From Apium graveolens (Eukaryota > Streptophyta > Magnoliopsida > Apiales > Apiaceae): 64,000 bases of DNA. A program made the position numbers and the translations under genes. Positions 32,119 to 46,320 of the stretch are shown piece by piece (positions within the stretch are counted from its first letter, which is position 1; each line of letters starts with the position of its first letter). The DNA lies in the NCBI RefSeq assembly GCF_009905375.1, contig NC_133655.1, forward strand, positions 39,835,593 to 39,899,592, given 5' to 3'. Under the pieces are notes generated by a model. It was not told the origin of the DNA, did no database searches, and saw only the letters and a list, made by a program, of their open reading frames with translations.

Positions 32119-35100
32119 TGTAATATCCGAGATATATCATGCAATTATTTTATCAATAAATAATTATTATATGATTAATACGTGAATTTTGGTGAATTAT
32201 ATGATGATTGATATTCATATGTGAGTATATATATATATAATTAAATTAGGATATTTTAATTTTTAATTATCCAAAATCAAATATAGATAATTTTGGTATT
32301 TTTTGGTATTTTTTGGATTGTTATATGATTTTATAAGGATTTATAGAGTTAATAATTAATATTTTTAAGTAATTATAAAAATATTTTATAAAACTGAGCA
32401 TCGTCCAATTTTAACCGTTTTTGCATTTATACAACCCGAAACTCTTCGGAAAACTCCTTCCTAACTTAATCAGATTATTCCGGATATTTTTCGTGTTTTG
32501 ACTTTTTCAATCCGGAGTACGGTTTGACCCGTACGGGTCCCGACGTTAAATTTTCAATATGATAACCATTTTAATAGACCAATAAAACCTGTATTATCGA
32601 AAGATGAGATATTATTACATTATTTTCGTATAAAGTATTTTATAAGAAGTCCGGTTTTCATAATTATCCAAAACAAGAATCAAATTGGATCGCTTTTACA
32701 GTTACTAAGCGACTAAGTAATCTATTTTTCGATCCAATACGATACAACGGGTATTTTATTACGTGATAAATAGATTTATATTAAAAGTTATACTATCCAG
32801 TTAATTTTGAAAGTGTTTTGTTTCGTGAAAATGACTTTTCCGGGCCCCTACCGGGACGTAAAAGCCCCCAAAAATCATATTTTTATTTTTAAAAAAATTT
32901 GGGACTTTCAATTATTCAATTTTTCGCATTTTTAGATTATTCAGAATTTTTGGAAAATTTTAACATAATTTTTTTATTTATTGGATTAAATATTATTCGC
33001 CTTTAATTATTAGTTTTGGGCTTATTATTTTTATTAAATGATATAATTAGGCTCTAAATATTTTTGGGAGTATTATTTTTAAAACTATAAATACCATTTA
33101 TTTAGTATTTAATTAATATTTAATTATATAAAAATCAGAAAAATAAATAAAATTCTAAAATTTCTCTGAAAAATTGTTCTTGGTGTTCTTGAGAATCAAA
33201 TTCAAATTTGAAGGTGATGTCGGCTTCAGATTTTGATGTTCTAGTAACCAAAACGAAGTATTAACAAATGATAGGTAATTTTTCAATTCGTAATTTTAGA
33301 GTTTATAGCTGATTTGGGGGTTCCTTGTTCTTGAATCGTTTGATGAGTTGAATGTGTAAATAAGCTTTATTACATAATTTGCAATCGATTGGTATATAAA
33401 TTTGATGAGTATAACCCTTGGAAGTATTAATACGAGTTCATAAGTTTTTTTAAAATTTTGATTTGATTTTCCGAGTTTGATTGTGGTTGTTGGCTTGTTT
33501 GGATTGTTGGCTTAGATTGCATGTGTTGTAACCTTTAATTTGGCACCTAAAACGTAGAGTTTCGTTTAAAAACGAATGGTTTCGTTATTTCGCCGGATAA
33601 AGGCGTCGGTTTCCATGGTGGAGTCGTCGGAATCGACGTTGTGGTGATGGTGCGTTGTTGTTGTTACCTTATTTGAGATTCTGGGTCGATTATGTTGGAT
33701 TTTGATCAAAGAAATGAACTAATCGATGCCGGTTTGACTGAGATCGGAGCTTGCCGGAGCTCTGCCGGATTCTGGCCTCGCCGGATTCTGGTAATTATCG
33801 GGCGGAGTTCTTAATTGGCTCCTGACCAGGCTTCCTTCTCCACGACCCGCGAACAGACCCGGTTTTAACCTGGGTTTGATCCGAAAATCTCCAAATTCTA
33901 TTTTAACAAAATGTTTCCGCATTTCCTTTTTAAAATTTAATTCAAAAATCCTATTTTAATTCTAATAATCAAATTAAAATCAAATTTTAATTTAGTTAAT
34001 TATTTTAAATAAATTATTTTAAATTTAGAAAATTATTTTCTTTTATTATTTTCAAAAATCTAAATTTGATTTAATTATTTATAATTTATTTTAGTTAATT
34101 ATTTATGGACTTAATTGATTGATTAATTTAATTAATTTAATTCTATAAATAGTTAATTAAGATGTAATTATTTATAATTAAACCAAACAATGATTTAAAA
34201 ATCAATTTAAACTTTTAAATATTATATAAAGGTATTTAAAATTCAATTAATATTATTATTAATTGAATTAAATTTTATTTAATTCATAATAAATAAATCG
34301 TTCGTCCGTTTAATATGAAACGAACGCCTCTAGACTCAGAAAAATATTCCGCTTTCAATTAAAATACACTCGAAACCTAAATTCTTTTGTATCACAAGGT
34401 CGTTTGTTTTGCGAATCATTCAGAGTCAACTATTAATCGATAAATACCCTTTTGACCCGATTTCAATTCTAAAAATATCGAGACCTATCTTTTGGCTATT
34501 CAACTTAGGTGTTACATAAATTATGGGACTCTATGTTATATGAATAACATGATTATGTGCCTTATGTATATGTGTTATATGAATTATGTGTCAACATGGC
34601 TTTTAAACGTTACCTGACTAAACATATGATCCTTATCTGTTATTATCGGGTGGGTAGACGATAGGGATAAGCTTATGATAGACAATTATACATTCTCGAT
34701 TAATTAAAATAGCACCTCTTATGATAGATACACATAGTTCGAGGCATTCAAAGCCAGACAGTTATAGTAATAGTAAAGCCTGATTATATGTGGGAATGAG
34801 ACGAGTAGATACAAAAGTAGATGTGAGCATAGAATGGTGATTGAAGGCTAAAAAATGAATCAATTTAAGCAAGTATTCCTTAACTTTCTTATGATATACT
34901 GCAAATACTTCATTCTTATTCTAAGTTCAGAATAGTTAACTGTTTTATATTTCGCTGCAATTACTCTTAATTATGCTCGTACCTTTCATTATTGTTCCTT
35001 TATTATCGATTGATCTCCTGAGCAAATACCTATTATTTTATGTTATTTGTGAACCCTGAATCATGATTTTTTGAAATTAAAATGATTTGACATCAAAATA

Positions 35101-35829
35101 CTCTACGGGCTGGATGGTTACTATGAAGGCCAGTGATGAACTGGACCCTATGGGCGGGGGATGGACCGGACCCTTGGGCCATGGTGCCTGGGTACCCGAA
35201 TGGATCTATACAGGTAGGTATAGATCTACACTATATCCTGACTGATCAGGAGGGTATGAGTGTGAATGTTGAACTAGTATCGAGTCTAATTTATTGTTGA
35301 TCGCCATTAACGGCATTCCTTCTTGAAAAATGTACTTGTTGGATTCGGGAATTGCTCGTCATTTTTAATTTTTGATTAAAGGCTAATAACAGCAAATGTT
35401 TAACTCGCTTAACTACTTCAAATGAATAGAAATGTTTAAATATTATTTAAAAATTATATCCAGAAATTTCCTTGATACTGATACATGGAAATTAGTTATG
35501 TACTTATTGGGCATTTTTGGCTCACTCTTGCTTTGTGAATTCTTATTTCTTTCAATTTCAAACAAGGATTAAAGTGAATAGCTCTTAGTAGACAGCAAAG
35601 TTGGAGAAATCTCAGTAGCGAGAAGTCGGAGATGTCAAAGTAGACAAGGAAATTAGTAAAGAGGTAATGAAATGTAATTAGTCGATATAAATTTTAGAAG
35701 GTTAGATTCTTGTTTTATACCATAATTTGTAAACGATCCAGAATTGAGGGGTCATTTATCTGTTATTCTATATTTTGTAAAGATTGTTTAGTGACACCCA
35801 ATCCTGACCCCAGATTTGGGAATGTTACA
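32119..35829 (+). repeat. 5' LTR of element A (plus strand)
   Basis: It starts TGTAATATCCGAGATATATC and ends ...ATTTGGGAATGTTACA, 3 bp before a tRNA primer site. At 3.7 kb it is long and gene-free. The first 60 bases match, inverted, the end of the solo LTR at 38709-42146, so the two are one family or close subfamilies. Very AT-rich blocks lie at 32880-33150 and 33930-34310. The left junction interrupts element B's LTR. The 67-codon frame at 33719-33922 looks like chance. Confidence 0.82.
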
Positions 35830-35917
35830 AGTTGGTATCAGAGTAACAGGTTATTGGTCCCTGAAATAAGGATATGTGAGAGTAAGATTGGAGTAACAGG
35901 TCATAATAGATAGTAAA
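35830..35917 (+). mobile_element. Element A interior, first piece
   Basis: The primer site and about 75 bases of leader, ending in GTAAA (35913-35917), the left copy of the target duplication of the solo LTR that follows. The interior resumes after 42565. Confidence 0.8.
35833..35843 (+). other. Primer binding site of element A
   Basis: TGGTATCAGAG follows the LTR end after a 3-bp gap, matching the initiator-Met-tRNA complement. It sets element A's direction as plus, with the interior to the right. Confidence 0.9.
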
Positions 35918-38432
35918 TATAATGACTCGTACATTTCTATAATATTTAAATATGTAATCACTAAATAAATAAATTATGTGTATGGGTTCTGTCAGCTGGA
36001 TATTATTTTGTTAATATATTATTAATTAGGTGTGATCGTTATTAATTAGGTGTGACCGTTGGTGTTCGTGTATTAATTGTGTAATTCATTGTGAAACTGT
36101 GTTGTGTCACTTTTATATTTAAACGTGATTTTTATTCAAGATTTATTTCCATAAATACTTGGGTTATCCCTAAAATCATTTTTATGACTTCATAATTTTA
36201 TTAATTATTTTTAGGAGTTTTTAAAAATTGAGAAATCAATATTTCATCAATTATTTAGCCATATATGAATTTCTGATTTCAATTATTTGTTAAATCCGTA
36301 TTTAATTCCGGGATTCTTTAAAAATTATGAAATTTGTATTTTATTAAGTTTGAAATATTCTGGCAATTTTAAAATTATTTTGGAGATTTTTAGGATTTAT
36401 TTGACCCGTGCCTTATTTCGTTTATTTGTAAAATAAGGATCCAGTGCACCTTAAAAAAATGATTTAAAAATCTTTAAAAATTTTGTTTAGTAATTATTGT
36501 GATAATCTTAAAATTATTTTGGTAAAATTTTAGAATTATTTTACCCGTAGTTACTCGTTAAGATACAAATTTCGTATTTTTACGGCCATTCAAAATCGGT
36601 GTTGCAAATATGTTTGTAAAACAAAAACAAAAAAAACATAACAAATACTACCTACCCTCTAAACCCACCCCCCCCCCGTCTCAGCCCTCTCTCTCTCTGC
36701 GATTTCCCCTCCTCCCCTATTTCTTTTCACTCGCATATCTCTTCCTCTTTCAATCTCTGTTGTTTCGATTCTTCAATTTCTCGTACTCCCATCTGAACTT
36801 TGTTTTCAGTAAGTGCCCGGTCGCCCTGTTCTTATCCTTTTTTTCCGCCGCCGCCGCCTTCCCTCGCTTTTCCGGTGAGGGGATTGTTGTGGCACGTGGC
36901 TTGTGTCCATGTATATTTATACACAGTTCTTGTGTGTGTTGGTGTTTGTTGCCTTGCTCCTTCTTGTATTGTTCGATTTCGGCTGTTTTTATGTCCATTT
37001 TTCTCTCGGTTCCGGTGGTTTCGTCACCGCTATCGTGCGTGTCGCGCGTATTGGTAGCGGGACGTTTCCTTGATTGCTGCTTGTGATTGTATATGCGTAC
37101 TGAATTACGTTCTTTATATTATTTTATTTAATTTCTGAAGAAATTAAATTACTTGACTTCGGTTCATGAAATAAAATATTTTTGGTGCGAGAATTAAATT
37201 ATTAATCGATGAAATTTACGTAGGATGCCCAAAATTTTCGAGAACCCGTAAATTTTATCACCGTCGGCGATGAGCTTCGGCGAGCCAACGGTGGACTATG
37301 ATGAATATTTCTGAGTCCTACAATTTAAATTATAAAATACGGATTAAAACATAAAAATACGACTAACAATTAATAATTGTATTTAAGTGGTATTTGTGAA
37401 TTTGTGAATTATCGTTGTGGACTGAAGTTGGTGGTTGGAATTTGGATTGCGTTGGATTGAGTTGTGATTGATTTGATGTTGGGATGTTCGACGGGTTAGC
37501 CAATAATCAAAGGAGGTGCTGCCCGATTTCCGGAAAATTTAATTACAGAAATACGAGGCCGTACCAAATGGCTATCGGAACGTCGATCGATTATATTTAA
37601 CGATTTTGTACGAAATCTGATTATGTTGTGATGAAATACTCTACAAAAACCGATAACCCTAATTTCATAAAAGGATAAATATACCTATTTTATGAAAATG
37701 AACATCGAACCGACTTTCGAAGACGTGAACCCTAATTGATACGTGTATTATTATATGAAGTATTACGAGTCGGGTTTTGTTAATGTTTGGGTAAATTGTT
37801 AGCGAGGATAGTCAAGCATATTCGGACGTCTAATTTAGGGTATTTCGGATCCTGTAGGTTCCAGTCGAAATCCTTAGTATCCCGGTCGGTGCAAAGCCAG
37901 TCAGAAATTAGTGTTAAAGCATATTCAGGCAAGTACCCCTGACCATATCTTTATGGTTTAGCATATATAAATATAATGTTATTTTATTCTCGTAGTGGAA
38001 CAGAGCGATTTAAGTTACGTATCCCCTGGGTTTCAAATTGTTTTGTTAACTTGTGTTTTGGGGGAAAAGTAACTTCTGAAATACCTATCTCTAAGTTTTG
38101 AATAAAATGAAAATGTTTTGGAAAATGTGTTGTGTTATAATTGTTTTGACAAGAGATAGGTAAGTGGTTTGGAAAACTGGATAAAAATGATCAGATAATT
38201 AAATGAGTGTGCGCAGGAGGCCCGTAACGGCCTGAAAGTTAGTGTAAGAGGGGAAGTGGTTGCGTACCCTATTATAACCACTAGCCCAGCGTGATAGGGA
38301 CCTAGCTAGTCTCTGAGTTCTGGAACAAGTTTTCATAGGATAGTCAGGCTAGAGTTATCCTATGGATATAGCCTGATCAGCTGTCTCACCAGGGATCATC
38401 CAATACTTTTATATCTGAGCAAGTGATTTTGA

Positions 38433-38533
38433 GGTTCCCGGAGAGGAACAAGTTTTATGGGTCCTGTGATGGGACAAGTTTTATGGTTCCCGTAATGGAA
38501 CAAATAGTTTTATGGGTCCCGCGATGGGACGGA
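38433..38533 (+). repeat. Hairpin minisatellite in the family C solo LTR
   Basis: About four units, each a short inverted repeat such as GGTTCCCGTAATGGAAC and GGGTCCCGCGATGGGAC, separated by AAGTTTTAT-type spacers. Counterparts occur inverted in all four LTRs of the tandem array. Confidence 0.75.
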
Positions 38534-38708
38534 TGATTTGGAAATGAAAGTAGCATGCTAAAATTTAACTCTGGTATTTACACAGCACAGTTAATAAAAT
38601 GTTTAGAGAGCATGCTAGTTATTAAGATCCAGTTTTCAACAGTTCATCAGTTTTCATCTGTTTACACTTGTTTTACTTGTTTTCTACTAACAAGTTGAGA
38701 TTTATATT

Positions 38709-41700
38709 TGTGGCACCCTCAAAACCCGGGTCAGAAGTTTGGGGTCCACACACACACCTTATTTATAACATGCTTATAACAATGATAAAGATAATTATAT
38801 GCAGTGACCCTACTTACAAACTACCACGGACCGCAACAGGTTAAAGTATGCACACAAGCCAAACACACTTACTTATATTACAAACCATTCAAATCCCAAC
38901 TAACCAAACTCAGAACTGAGTATTAAACATTATTATAAACTTTTACAAACTTAAATTACTCCCAAAAGAAGCCTACTAGCTCAACTCGATCAACCTGAAC
39001 CCCTAGCTCTCGCGCTGGACTGGGGATCCTCGGTACCGACCGGTTCCTTCTTAACTGGAAAAGAACATAAACAACATCGCACAAATGAGCTAACTAGCTC
39101 AGCAAGTCACAATGACCAAACTGAGAATAATGATCATCAGGTAAATATGATCACGATAATAAGTGAACAACGGATTATGATTTAGAATTGGATATTATAT
39201 TTTCATTTTAAAAACCAAGGTTAGGTTGCTGATCAGTCACGCACGAACCCCGAGCAAAGCACACAGCACTGCTCTAACTACTGGATCCAAGGCACACATT
39301 GGCCTAACTTGACCATTATACGGTCTGACCACGAATCTGGTCCACAATTTATAAAAACAATCCAATTCTACCATAATAACAGAATAAGCAGTAATAAACA
39401 ATAAACAGGATCATTAATAACATTGGACGTTCAATAATGAAAATGGTTTCAATCTGCATAAAGATCAATATGGCATTTCCAAAGCTTGGCTGTTAGGTAG
39501 TGAAATAATTGGATAACAAAAGAATCAGTGTTTCAGGGTTTCAAGGATTTGGTCTTTCAAAGCATAAGATAGAATAGTTTGAGTGTGTAAGCAATCCGGT
39601 TCAGTGTTTGATAATTAGTTTGTATGTATTTGTGGAGTAGTATCGTACATTTGAGGTTCGTATTTGGGTATACAACAATCAATGGTTTAGAAAGAATCAG
39701 GTTTACAGCTCAAGATCAATAACTGGAATCAGGGTTTAGGGTTTAGTGCTTCAAAGCATGTGCAATATAAAACAGGACTATCAATCACTATAATATCTCG
39801 AGAAAGTTCAGAACACTTGCCTGGTACTAGCTTATTATACTGCACTCGCTTTCAGTCACGATTGTCTTACTCCTCGACTACCTGTTTCCCTTTCCTACGC
39901 CTTGCCCCTTCTGCTCACATAGCATAAGCATCTATCAATATTCAACTCATACAATTCTATTCAACACATACTTCTATCTACCCTTCGTTTCACCCAAATC
40001 CGATTAACGGATTGAAAGTTACGCAATAAACAAGTAAACATCCAATATACAGACTGACATTTAACCAACAAGTCACATATAACACATAACACATCACATA
40101 ATCAATGATATACCATTTATAAAGAAGTCTCGGGTCATAAATAGGCTTTCGGATATTTAAAATGATTTTTAAAACATTTTTCGGAATTAAAACGGGTCGT
40201 TGGATCAATTTCGGAGTAATAAATAGGGTTCAGTTGGCCCATTTTGGCTTTAAAACAATTTTATAATAATTATCAAGCCTTAAAAATAATTTAAAATAAT
40301 ATTTTATAGCTCGAAACTATTTTTCGGAATTTTTAAATCATTTTTAAATAATTAAATCTAATTAAATAATTAATTAAAATCAATTAATAATTAATTAAAT
40401 CAATTAATCAATTAATTTTCGAATTAATTCACCAATTAATCAATTAAAAATTAACTGAAATTAATTAACTAATTAATTGAGATTTATTTTTGAATTAAAA
40501 ATAATTTTTGGAATTAAAATAATAATTTTTGGAATTTTCAGAAATTAAAAACGAATTTTTATAATTAAAATAAATAGGAAATATGATTTTTAAATAATTT
40601 ATAAACAGGAATCCAAAATATGCAAACTCTGGAAAACTGGGGGACTAAACTGTTTCTTCCCCAAAAGTCCAGTGGCCTGTTTGCAATTTTGCAAACCCCC
40701 GCCGTCGACTCGCCGGAGTGTGGCCGGAGAACACAATTCCGGCCACCTCAGGTCACCAAACTGTCCAGAATTAATCTACACATTACCAGGAACTTATTTA
40801 TGCAATCAAAACACATCAATCATCCCTGTCCTGGCCGGAAATTGGCCAAGAACATCGCCGGTTTCCGGCGAACTTCACAAATTTTCAAAACACAACTCCC
40901 TTCGATTCAGACATCCTCTGTTAACGAGCTATATACCAATCGATTGCAAATTTCATAAGGAACATAACCCACTATAAATCAACAGCTAATAACCCCTAAA
41001 TCAAAAATCCCCAAATTTCATTTGAAAACATTCATACGGGTTATAAACCCTAATTTTAAAATTCGAGAATCAAACCCACTTTTGAGCATGTTATTGAACT
41101 CCAAATCAGACGTATGACATATGAAAATCATCAGAAAAATAAGCTCTACAACATGCAATCATCAAATCATACAAACAATCATTCGAACAGAAATTCATAT
41201 TTTTAATAAAAATAATTCAAAAATAAATAAAAATATAGAAAAATAACCTTAGTTTCTGCAATAAAACGAAGCTCAGAATCTGATAGTACTCCTCAAATCC
41301 TTCGTTTTGGTTACTCAAGCTTTGAAAACAGAGATCAATAACACCTTCGTTCTGCTGTTTGATTCTCAGAAAGGTTTATGAATTTAGGGTTTTTCTCCGG
41401 AAAATTATATATTAGCTGACTGCAAAAGATTTTGATACGAAATAAAATACGGTTAAAGGATATTTATAATTACGGAAAATTAGTATCCCGTTGGATCATT
41501 CCGGATATAAAACGGTACGTTTATTTATAAAAACTGATCCAAACGGTATCGGTTTTCAGAACAATTATCCAAATCAGTACAATTTGTACTGCGGTCTTGG
41601 TCGCTGCGCCTAGTTACACGTACTACGAGGTGATAATTAGGATAGTTTAATTAAAAGCTCTCGTTTATCAAAAATACGAGTTTTATTGATTTACCGAAAC

Positions 41701-42146
41701 GAATATTGTATCGAAAATGTTGCGACGGGACCCGCGCAGGACAAACCGTACGCCGGATCAAAAAGTCGAAACATGGAATATGCTCGGAATATTATATTTG
41801 GGTTAGGAAGGTCTTCTCGGAAGAGTTTCGGTTTCCAAAAACGTAACAACGGATGACGTCGGTTGGTTCCCGTTTTTATAAAATAGATTTTAAATACCCG
41901 GAAAAAGATTTTATAAATTTCATATGATTCTTATAAATTCATAAATCAACATACAAATAATTAGGAAGATATGACAATTATCTATATTTTATTTTGGACA
42001 TATAAAAATTAAAATACTCAATTAATAATATTTTTAAACATCCAAACACATTTAACACTTAACAAATAATTCACAGAATAGATAATGAACACATATATTA
42101 ATTATTTATTAGCAAAATAATTACACGATATATCCCGGATATTACA
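38709..42146 (-). mobile_element. Solo LTR A' nested in the family C solo LTR
   Basis: The plus strand reads TGTGGCACCCTCAAAACCCGG...CCCGGATATTACA with TG/CA ends, 3,438 bp. The flanks ATATT (38704-38708) and ATGTT (42147-42151) match at 4 of 5 bases, consistent with an aged target duplication. Its element-sense start (TGTAATATCCGGGATATATCG) matches the LTR of element A. No coding is evident. The 40620-40977 frames occupy a GC-richer patch (gccgtcgactcgccgg) that is probably LTR leader DNA. Confidence 0.87.
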
Positions 42147-42565
42147 ATGTTCCTAAAATTGTTTATTATAAACTGTTTTAACTAGTATTCATATAGTGGT
42201 ACTGCTGAGCGGTTGATCGCTCACTCTTGCAAATATGTTTGTATATATTCACATTGCAGATGCCTAGGAGATGTTGTTGTCTTGGTAAAGGCCCGTTTCC
42301 AGTTCCTCCTGTATTGAACTTCTCTGAGTGAGTTGTGTCTGACCAAGTGTGGTCTGTGAGTTGCTGTAGAATAATAGTCATGACAGGTTGCTTTCAATAA
42401 GTTAGTTTGTAATAAGTGTGTAACCTAAATTATACTTGAACCCGGAAAAGATCTTGTGAAAGAGTTGTTTATATTGAAATAAAGTAAGTTGGTTGTATTA
42501 TAGTTGTAGTTTCATTTTGTTAGTGACGTCAACTCCTGACCCGGGGTTGAGGCCGTCACAGTAAA

Positions 42566-45500
42566 GATCGTAGGTATACTCATTTTGAGTTTGAATTGAG
42601 TGTGAATTAGAATTAGTGGATCTGATATAGGTTAGTAAGATAGGATATTATTGAGAAAATTGTAAGGCGAATATAGTAATATTATAGATATATTGAGTAC
42701 TCAGACCCCATAGTAGGGAAGAGTCGACAGTTCGACAGAGATTGGGTAAATTACCCTGCTTTGCATATGGTTTAAAGAAAAATGCGATTGATTCTCGTGG
42801 AAACTTCGTATAAGGAAAGACAGATAAGTTTTAGCATGATCCAAATTAGAATTAGGTAGTAGGACAAGCTCCACGCTGGAGATAATGAGTTGATTGAAGC
42901 TGACGAAGAGCCGAAGTTGCAAGCTTCAAAGGTACCACTGTTTCCAGAATATTCTTATCACTTTTCAGGCGCTGCTCCAGGAATGACATTTATTATATTA
43001 GGTATATTTAAGACTAGCAAGAAGGTGCGACTTTATCTTCAAACAGAATGTTGAACTATGTTAATTTATTGTAAGTATGACATCAAGAAAAATGATGAGA
43101 ATATCAAAAATAATACTAGATGATAGCCTTGGAAATAGAGCTATGAGTAAGATAGTTACGCAACGGTAAATGAAGTTTTCATCGACTCATAAATGTGAAA
43201 AGAACCCACGGAGAAATAGAAGATATACCAAAGTAGAAGGACCCTTATGTGGTCATTTATTTAATTAGGTATCTCATTAGCAGGTTATGAGAATAACAAA
43301 CAACTAATATAGTAATGATGACCATATGTGTGATTTTCAAAATTCTAAAACAAGTTTTCGAAAAAGATTTTTTTTCTTAATAAACTTTATAAAAGATCTT
43401 TCCATTAAAATGAGTTTTAAAAATTTGGTTGTCAAATTACTGTTTGAGTTTCTTGTTAGTATAAGTAGTAAATTACCTAGAAGAATAATGGATCTAGACT
43501 CAGTATTGTTAATTCAGAGGGCCAAGTAGACCCCCTATTATAAGACGAATGCAAACCTTGTTTAATAGTATCAACAATTGAATTAACGTGAGGAAACATT
43601 ATTTACCCAATTCATGAATTTATTAAAGTTTAAAAAGGGTTCGTGAATCCAAAAGAAGTCGAGGATGATTGAAGAAAATGAAGGAATCTTCCAGGTTATT
43701 AAAGAAGAATAATATTCCTATCAACGAAATCGAGGTGTTGCATGATCGATGGTTATTCTACGAGGCATAGACAAAGTTAGAAGCAATGACTATAAATTTT
43801 ATGGGAATGCGATTATGGTTGAACTATTAAAGTGATTAACGTGGATGGTGAGCAACGATATCATTCTTTTTTATAAATGACAGTGTATACTTTTCTTGAT
43901 TCATGAATACACATGAGCTTTTCTCAATAATAAATTATGTGAGGCACGAAAGAAAGAAAACTTATTGTGTCCCTTTTAAGTCCTTATTTCTTCAAAATAT
44001 TGCTTTCTAATTGAGACAAACAGTGTTATGATGTGATACTTTATCAAAATGACGAAGAGTCTGGTGGGACGCCACCAAATCATGTGTTGTATGCCATATA
44101 GTGCGAAAGAATGGCCATCTTGAGTACAAATTTGGTTGTTTCATTCATATCCAAATCATCAGTTATTCTTCCTTCATCAATTATGATTTATTGACTTACG
44201 GATTCTCCCAATCGTTTGGTTGCATTATTGTTCTTTACACATCTTTGCAATCAAAATCATATACACAAACTCTCATCTCTGTAAAGTTTATTCTTTGAAG
44301 ATTTTAAAAGAAATGGAATAGTCCCGTGTAGAAAATGGAATTGCATGTCAAATATAGATATGATTGCAAACCAATAAATGGTGGACATTTGCGTGCAAAG
44401 GAGAATTGATTCATGGATAACGTGGTTGCTACGAAGACATCAAATAAGATGGTCGTTCTCGTTACGGGGATTTCATTAGTAAGTTAGATTGTATTAACAC
44501 GATGCACTTCAAGTCAGGAGATTTTGACGTGAAATTTATAGTTAAACCGTAGTACGTAAATTGATTATAAAATAAGAAGGTAAAACTATGTACATCTGAC
44601 AAAGCAAATGAATGTCGGGATGAAAACCGAAGACTAAGGAATTCTTAATAATGATTTAGACAAGCTAATAATGCTTGAAGTATTCTTCCATTGCGGGAAG
44701 ATACTTGTCATGAAGATTCAAGATCGAAGAAATCTTAATTACAAACAACTTTCTAGTGTATTCTTTAAGGAATTGTTAGGTTCTCTAACTCAAGTAAATG
44801 AGTTATGGTGAAGTTAACGCTCAAAACTAATCCCATGACGAAGGTTCCATATGAAAAGTCATGGGAAGGGATAAAGAAACGATAATCCAATTGTAAAACT
44901 TTTAAGAAGTAATGTTCTAAAAATAGTTGAGTTTTTACCATATTGTGATAATGATAGTTGATGCGTTGGTTATTAAAACATAAACATATTAATTAATGAA
45001 AATGAGTGTATATCGTCAACGATAAAGGATTGGTGTGATTAGTTGAAGGATGCGGCATAATTCTTAAACATAACTATACACAAGTAGTAATGGTAAGAAA
45101 TAAAATTAAAAGATATCCTTGAGATGGATTCATGAACAGGAACAAGTAATATGAACCATTAATTAGTAAGCTTGGATTTAAAGGTAAGTTAAAAGAATCG
45201 CGAAATAAAGTTTTTGAGAAATAACAAGATAAAATTTTAAGTTTATTAGTAATATTTTGTGATATTTTGAAAGAACTGAGAAAAAGTATGGTTATATTAA
45301 TCATTGTTGGTTTAAGAACTTAGACCAATTTAAAGATGTATGCTATGTCAGTTAGTAGTATATGTGGTGGCAAGCATGATATATTCTGAAATAAGGTAAA
45401 ATGATGAGTTTGGTTGATGGAAGTGGATTGATATGATTGTGGATGCTTTGGTTGATTGTGAGTGTCGTCTTGAGTCCGACTATTAGTCAATATTATAGGG

Positions 45501-46320
45501 GAAATGCTGCCCAAATTTTCGGAAAATACCTTACTTCAAAAAAATAATAAAAAATAAAAATAATAAAAAGTATACTTCAGTGTGTTGTTGATATCCCTGT
45601 TGATACTCCAAATGATTGTGATCTCGGTTCTTGAAAAAGGTTGTTATAACCAAACCGACTTTATATAATTGGTTTTAATCTTATTTAGCTAGTCATCACT
45701 TGGTTCAATTGATCAATTAAAAGAGTTAATTTCTTAATTTTACCAACTTATGGTCAGTTAGATGGAAATTGATTCCAATTAGATTAAGTCAAAATCTGAC
45801 ATGATTTTCAGATCCGAAATCAAAGCAATTAGAAATTTGGAGGAAGTAGGGATACTAGTAGAATTCATAAATTTAGTGGAATTAGTGCAAGATCATTGCA
45901 AGTATACGAGACCTTATTTAGATGAATATGACCTTTTACAATAGACAAGAGAATTAAAAAGTTACTGTACCTGCAAGTGAGGAGAATGCTTTCAAGAACT
46001 AAAGGTTCAAGATAGAGCAAAGAGATTTTATCATCTGTAATAGCGTTCCAGGAAGGACTTGAATGTATATCAATATAACATGATGAGATAATGAAAGTTA
46101 CTATAAACTATTAGAAAGACTCGCGAATACAAGTATATGATGTATGACAGAGGCTGGCAATACCCGCATGTGAATTAAGTAAAAAAGTGTCGATTATGTA
46201 GGAAAGAATATATATAACTTACACAAACCCCAATAATTAGAAACATATCTCCAATTTGAGAGAGCTAGATATGAGATAAAGAATAGTGAGAGTTAATTAG
46301 AAGTAAAAGTGTGCAATCGG
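42566..46320 (+). mobile_element. Element A interior, second piece (noncoding or heavily decayed)
   Basis: It continues the leader after the solo LTR. No open frame longer than about 75 codons and no retrotransposon protein motif could be recognised. Contents seen: the conserved block at 44050-44128, and a short LTR-like phrase near 45480-45540 (GGGGAAATGCTGCCCAAATTTTCGGAAAATACC-like wording, compare 37510-37545). The last five bases, ATCGG (46316-46320), are the left target duplication of the tandem array. It is either a nonautonomous element or a very old coding one. Confidence 0.65.
44050..44128 (+). repeat. Conserved internal block, copy in element A
   Basis: AGAGTCTGGTGGGACGCCAC, then AATCATGTGTTGTATGCCATATAGT and AATGGCCATCTTGAGTAC, matching the blocks in element B and the array. 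Orientation is plus, as in B. Confidence 0.72.

Larger units (their letters stand above)
35918..42560 (+). mobile_element. Solo LTR of family C, split by a nested solo LTR
   Basis: It starts TATAATGACTCG and ends GGTTGAGGCCGTCACA. It is flanked by a perfect duplication GTAAA (35913-35917 and 42561-42565), with no primer site or PPT inside the duplications, so it is a solo LTR left by LTR-LTR recombination. Removing the nested insertion leaves about 3.2 kb. It is the same family as the LTRs of the tandem array but in opposite orientation: the ends match inverted, and the CCGTCGGCGATGAGCTTCGG/ACGGTGGACT region near 37260 and the GGTTCC hairpin repeats are shared. A pyrimidine-rich zone (36655-36790) probably marks the transcript start/leader. 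Confidence 0.9.

Noticed and set aside
36610..37086. 158-codon hydrophobic ORF inside the family C solo LTR
   Set aside because: It lies in a pyrimidine-rich leader zone, which yields Phe/Leu/Ser-rich translations by composition. No counterpart is open in the array LTRs.
40620..40977. Two overlapping 100-codon ORFs near a GCCGTCGACTCGCCGG patch
   Set aside because: They sit inside solo LTR A' in a GC-richer leader-like patch, overlap in two frames and have no recognisable domain.
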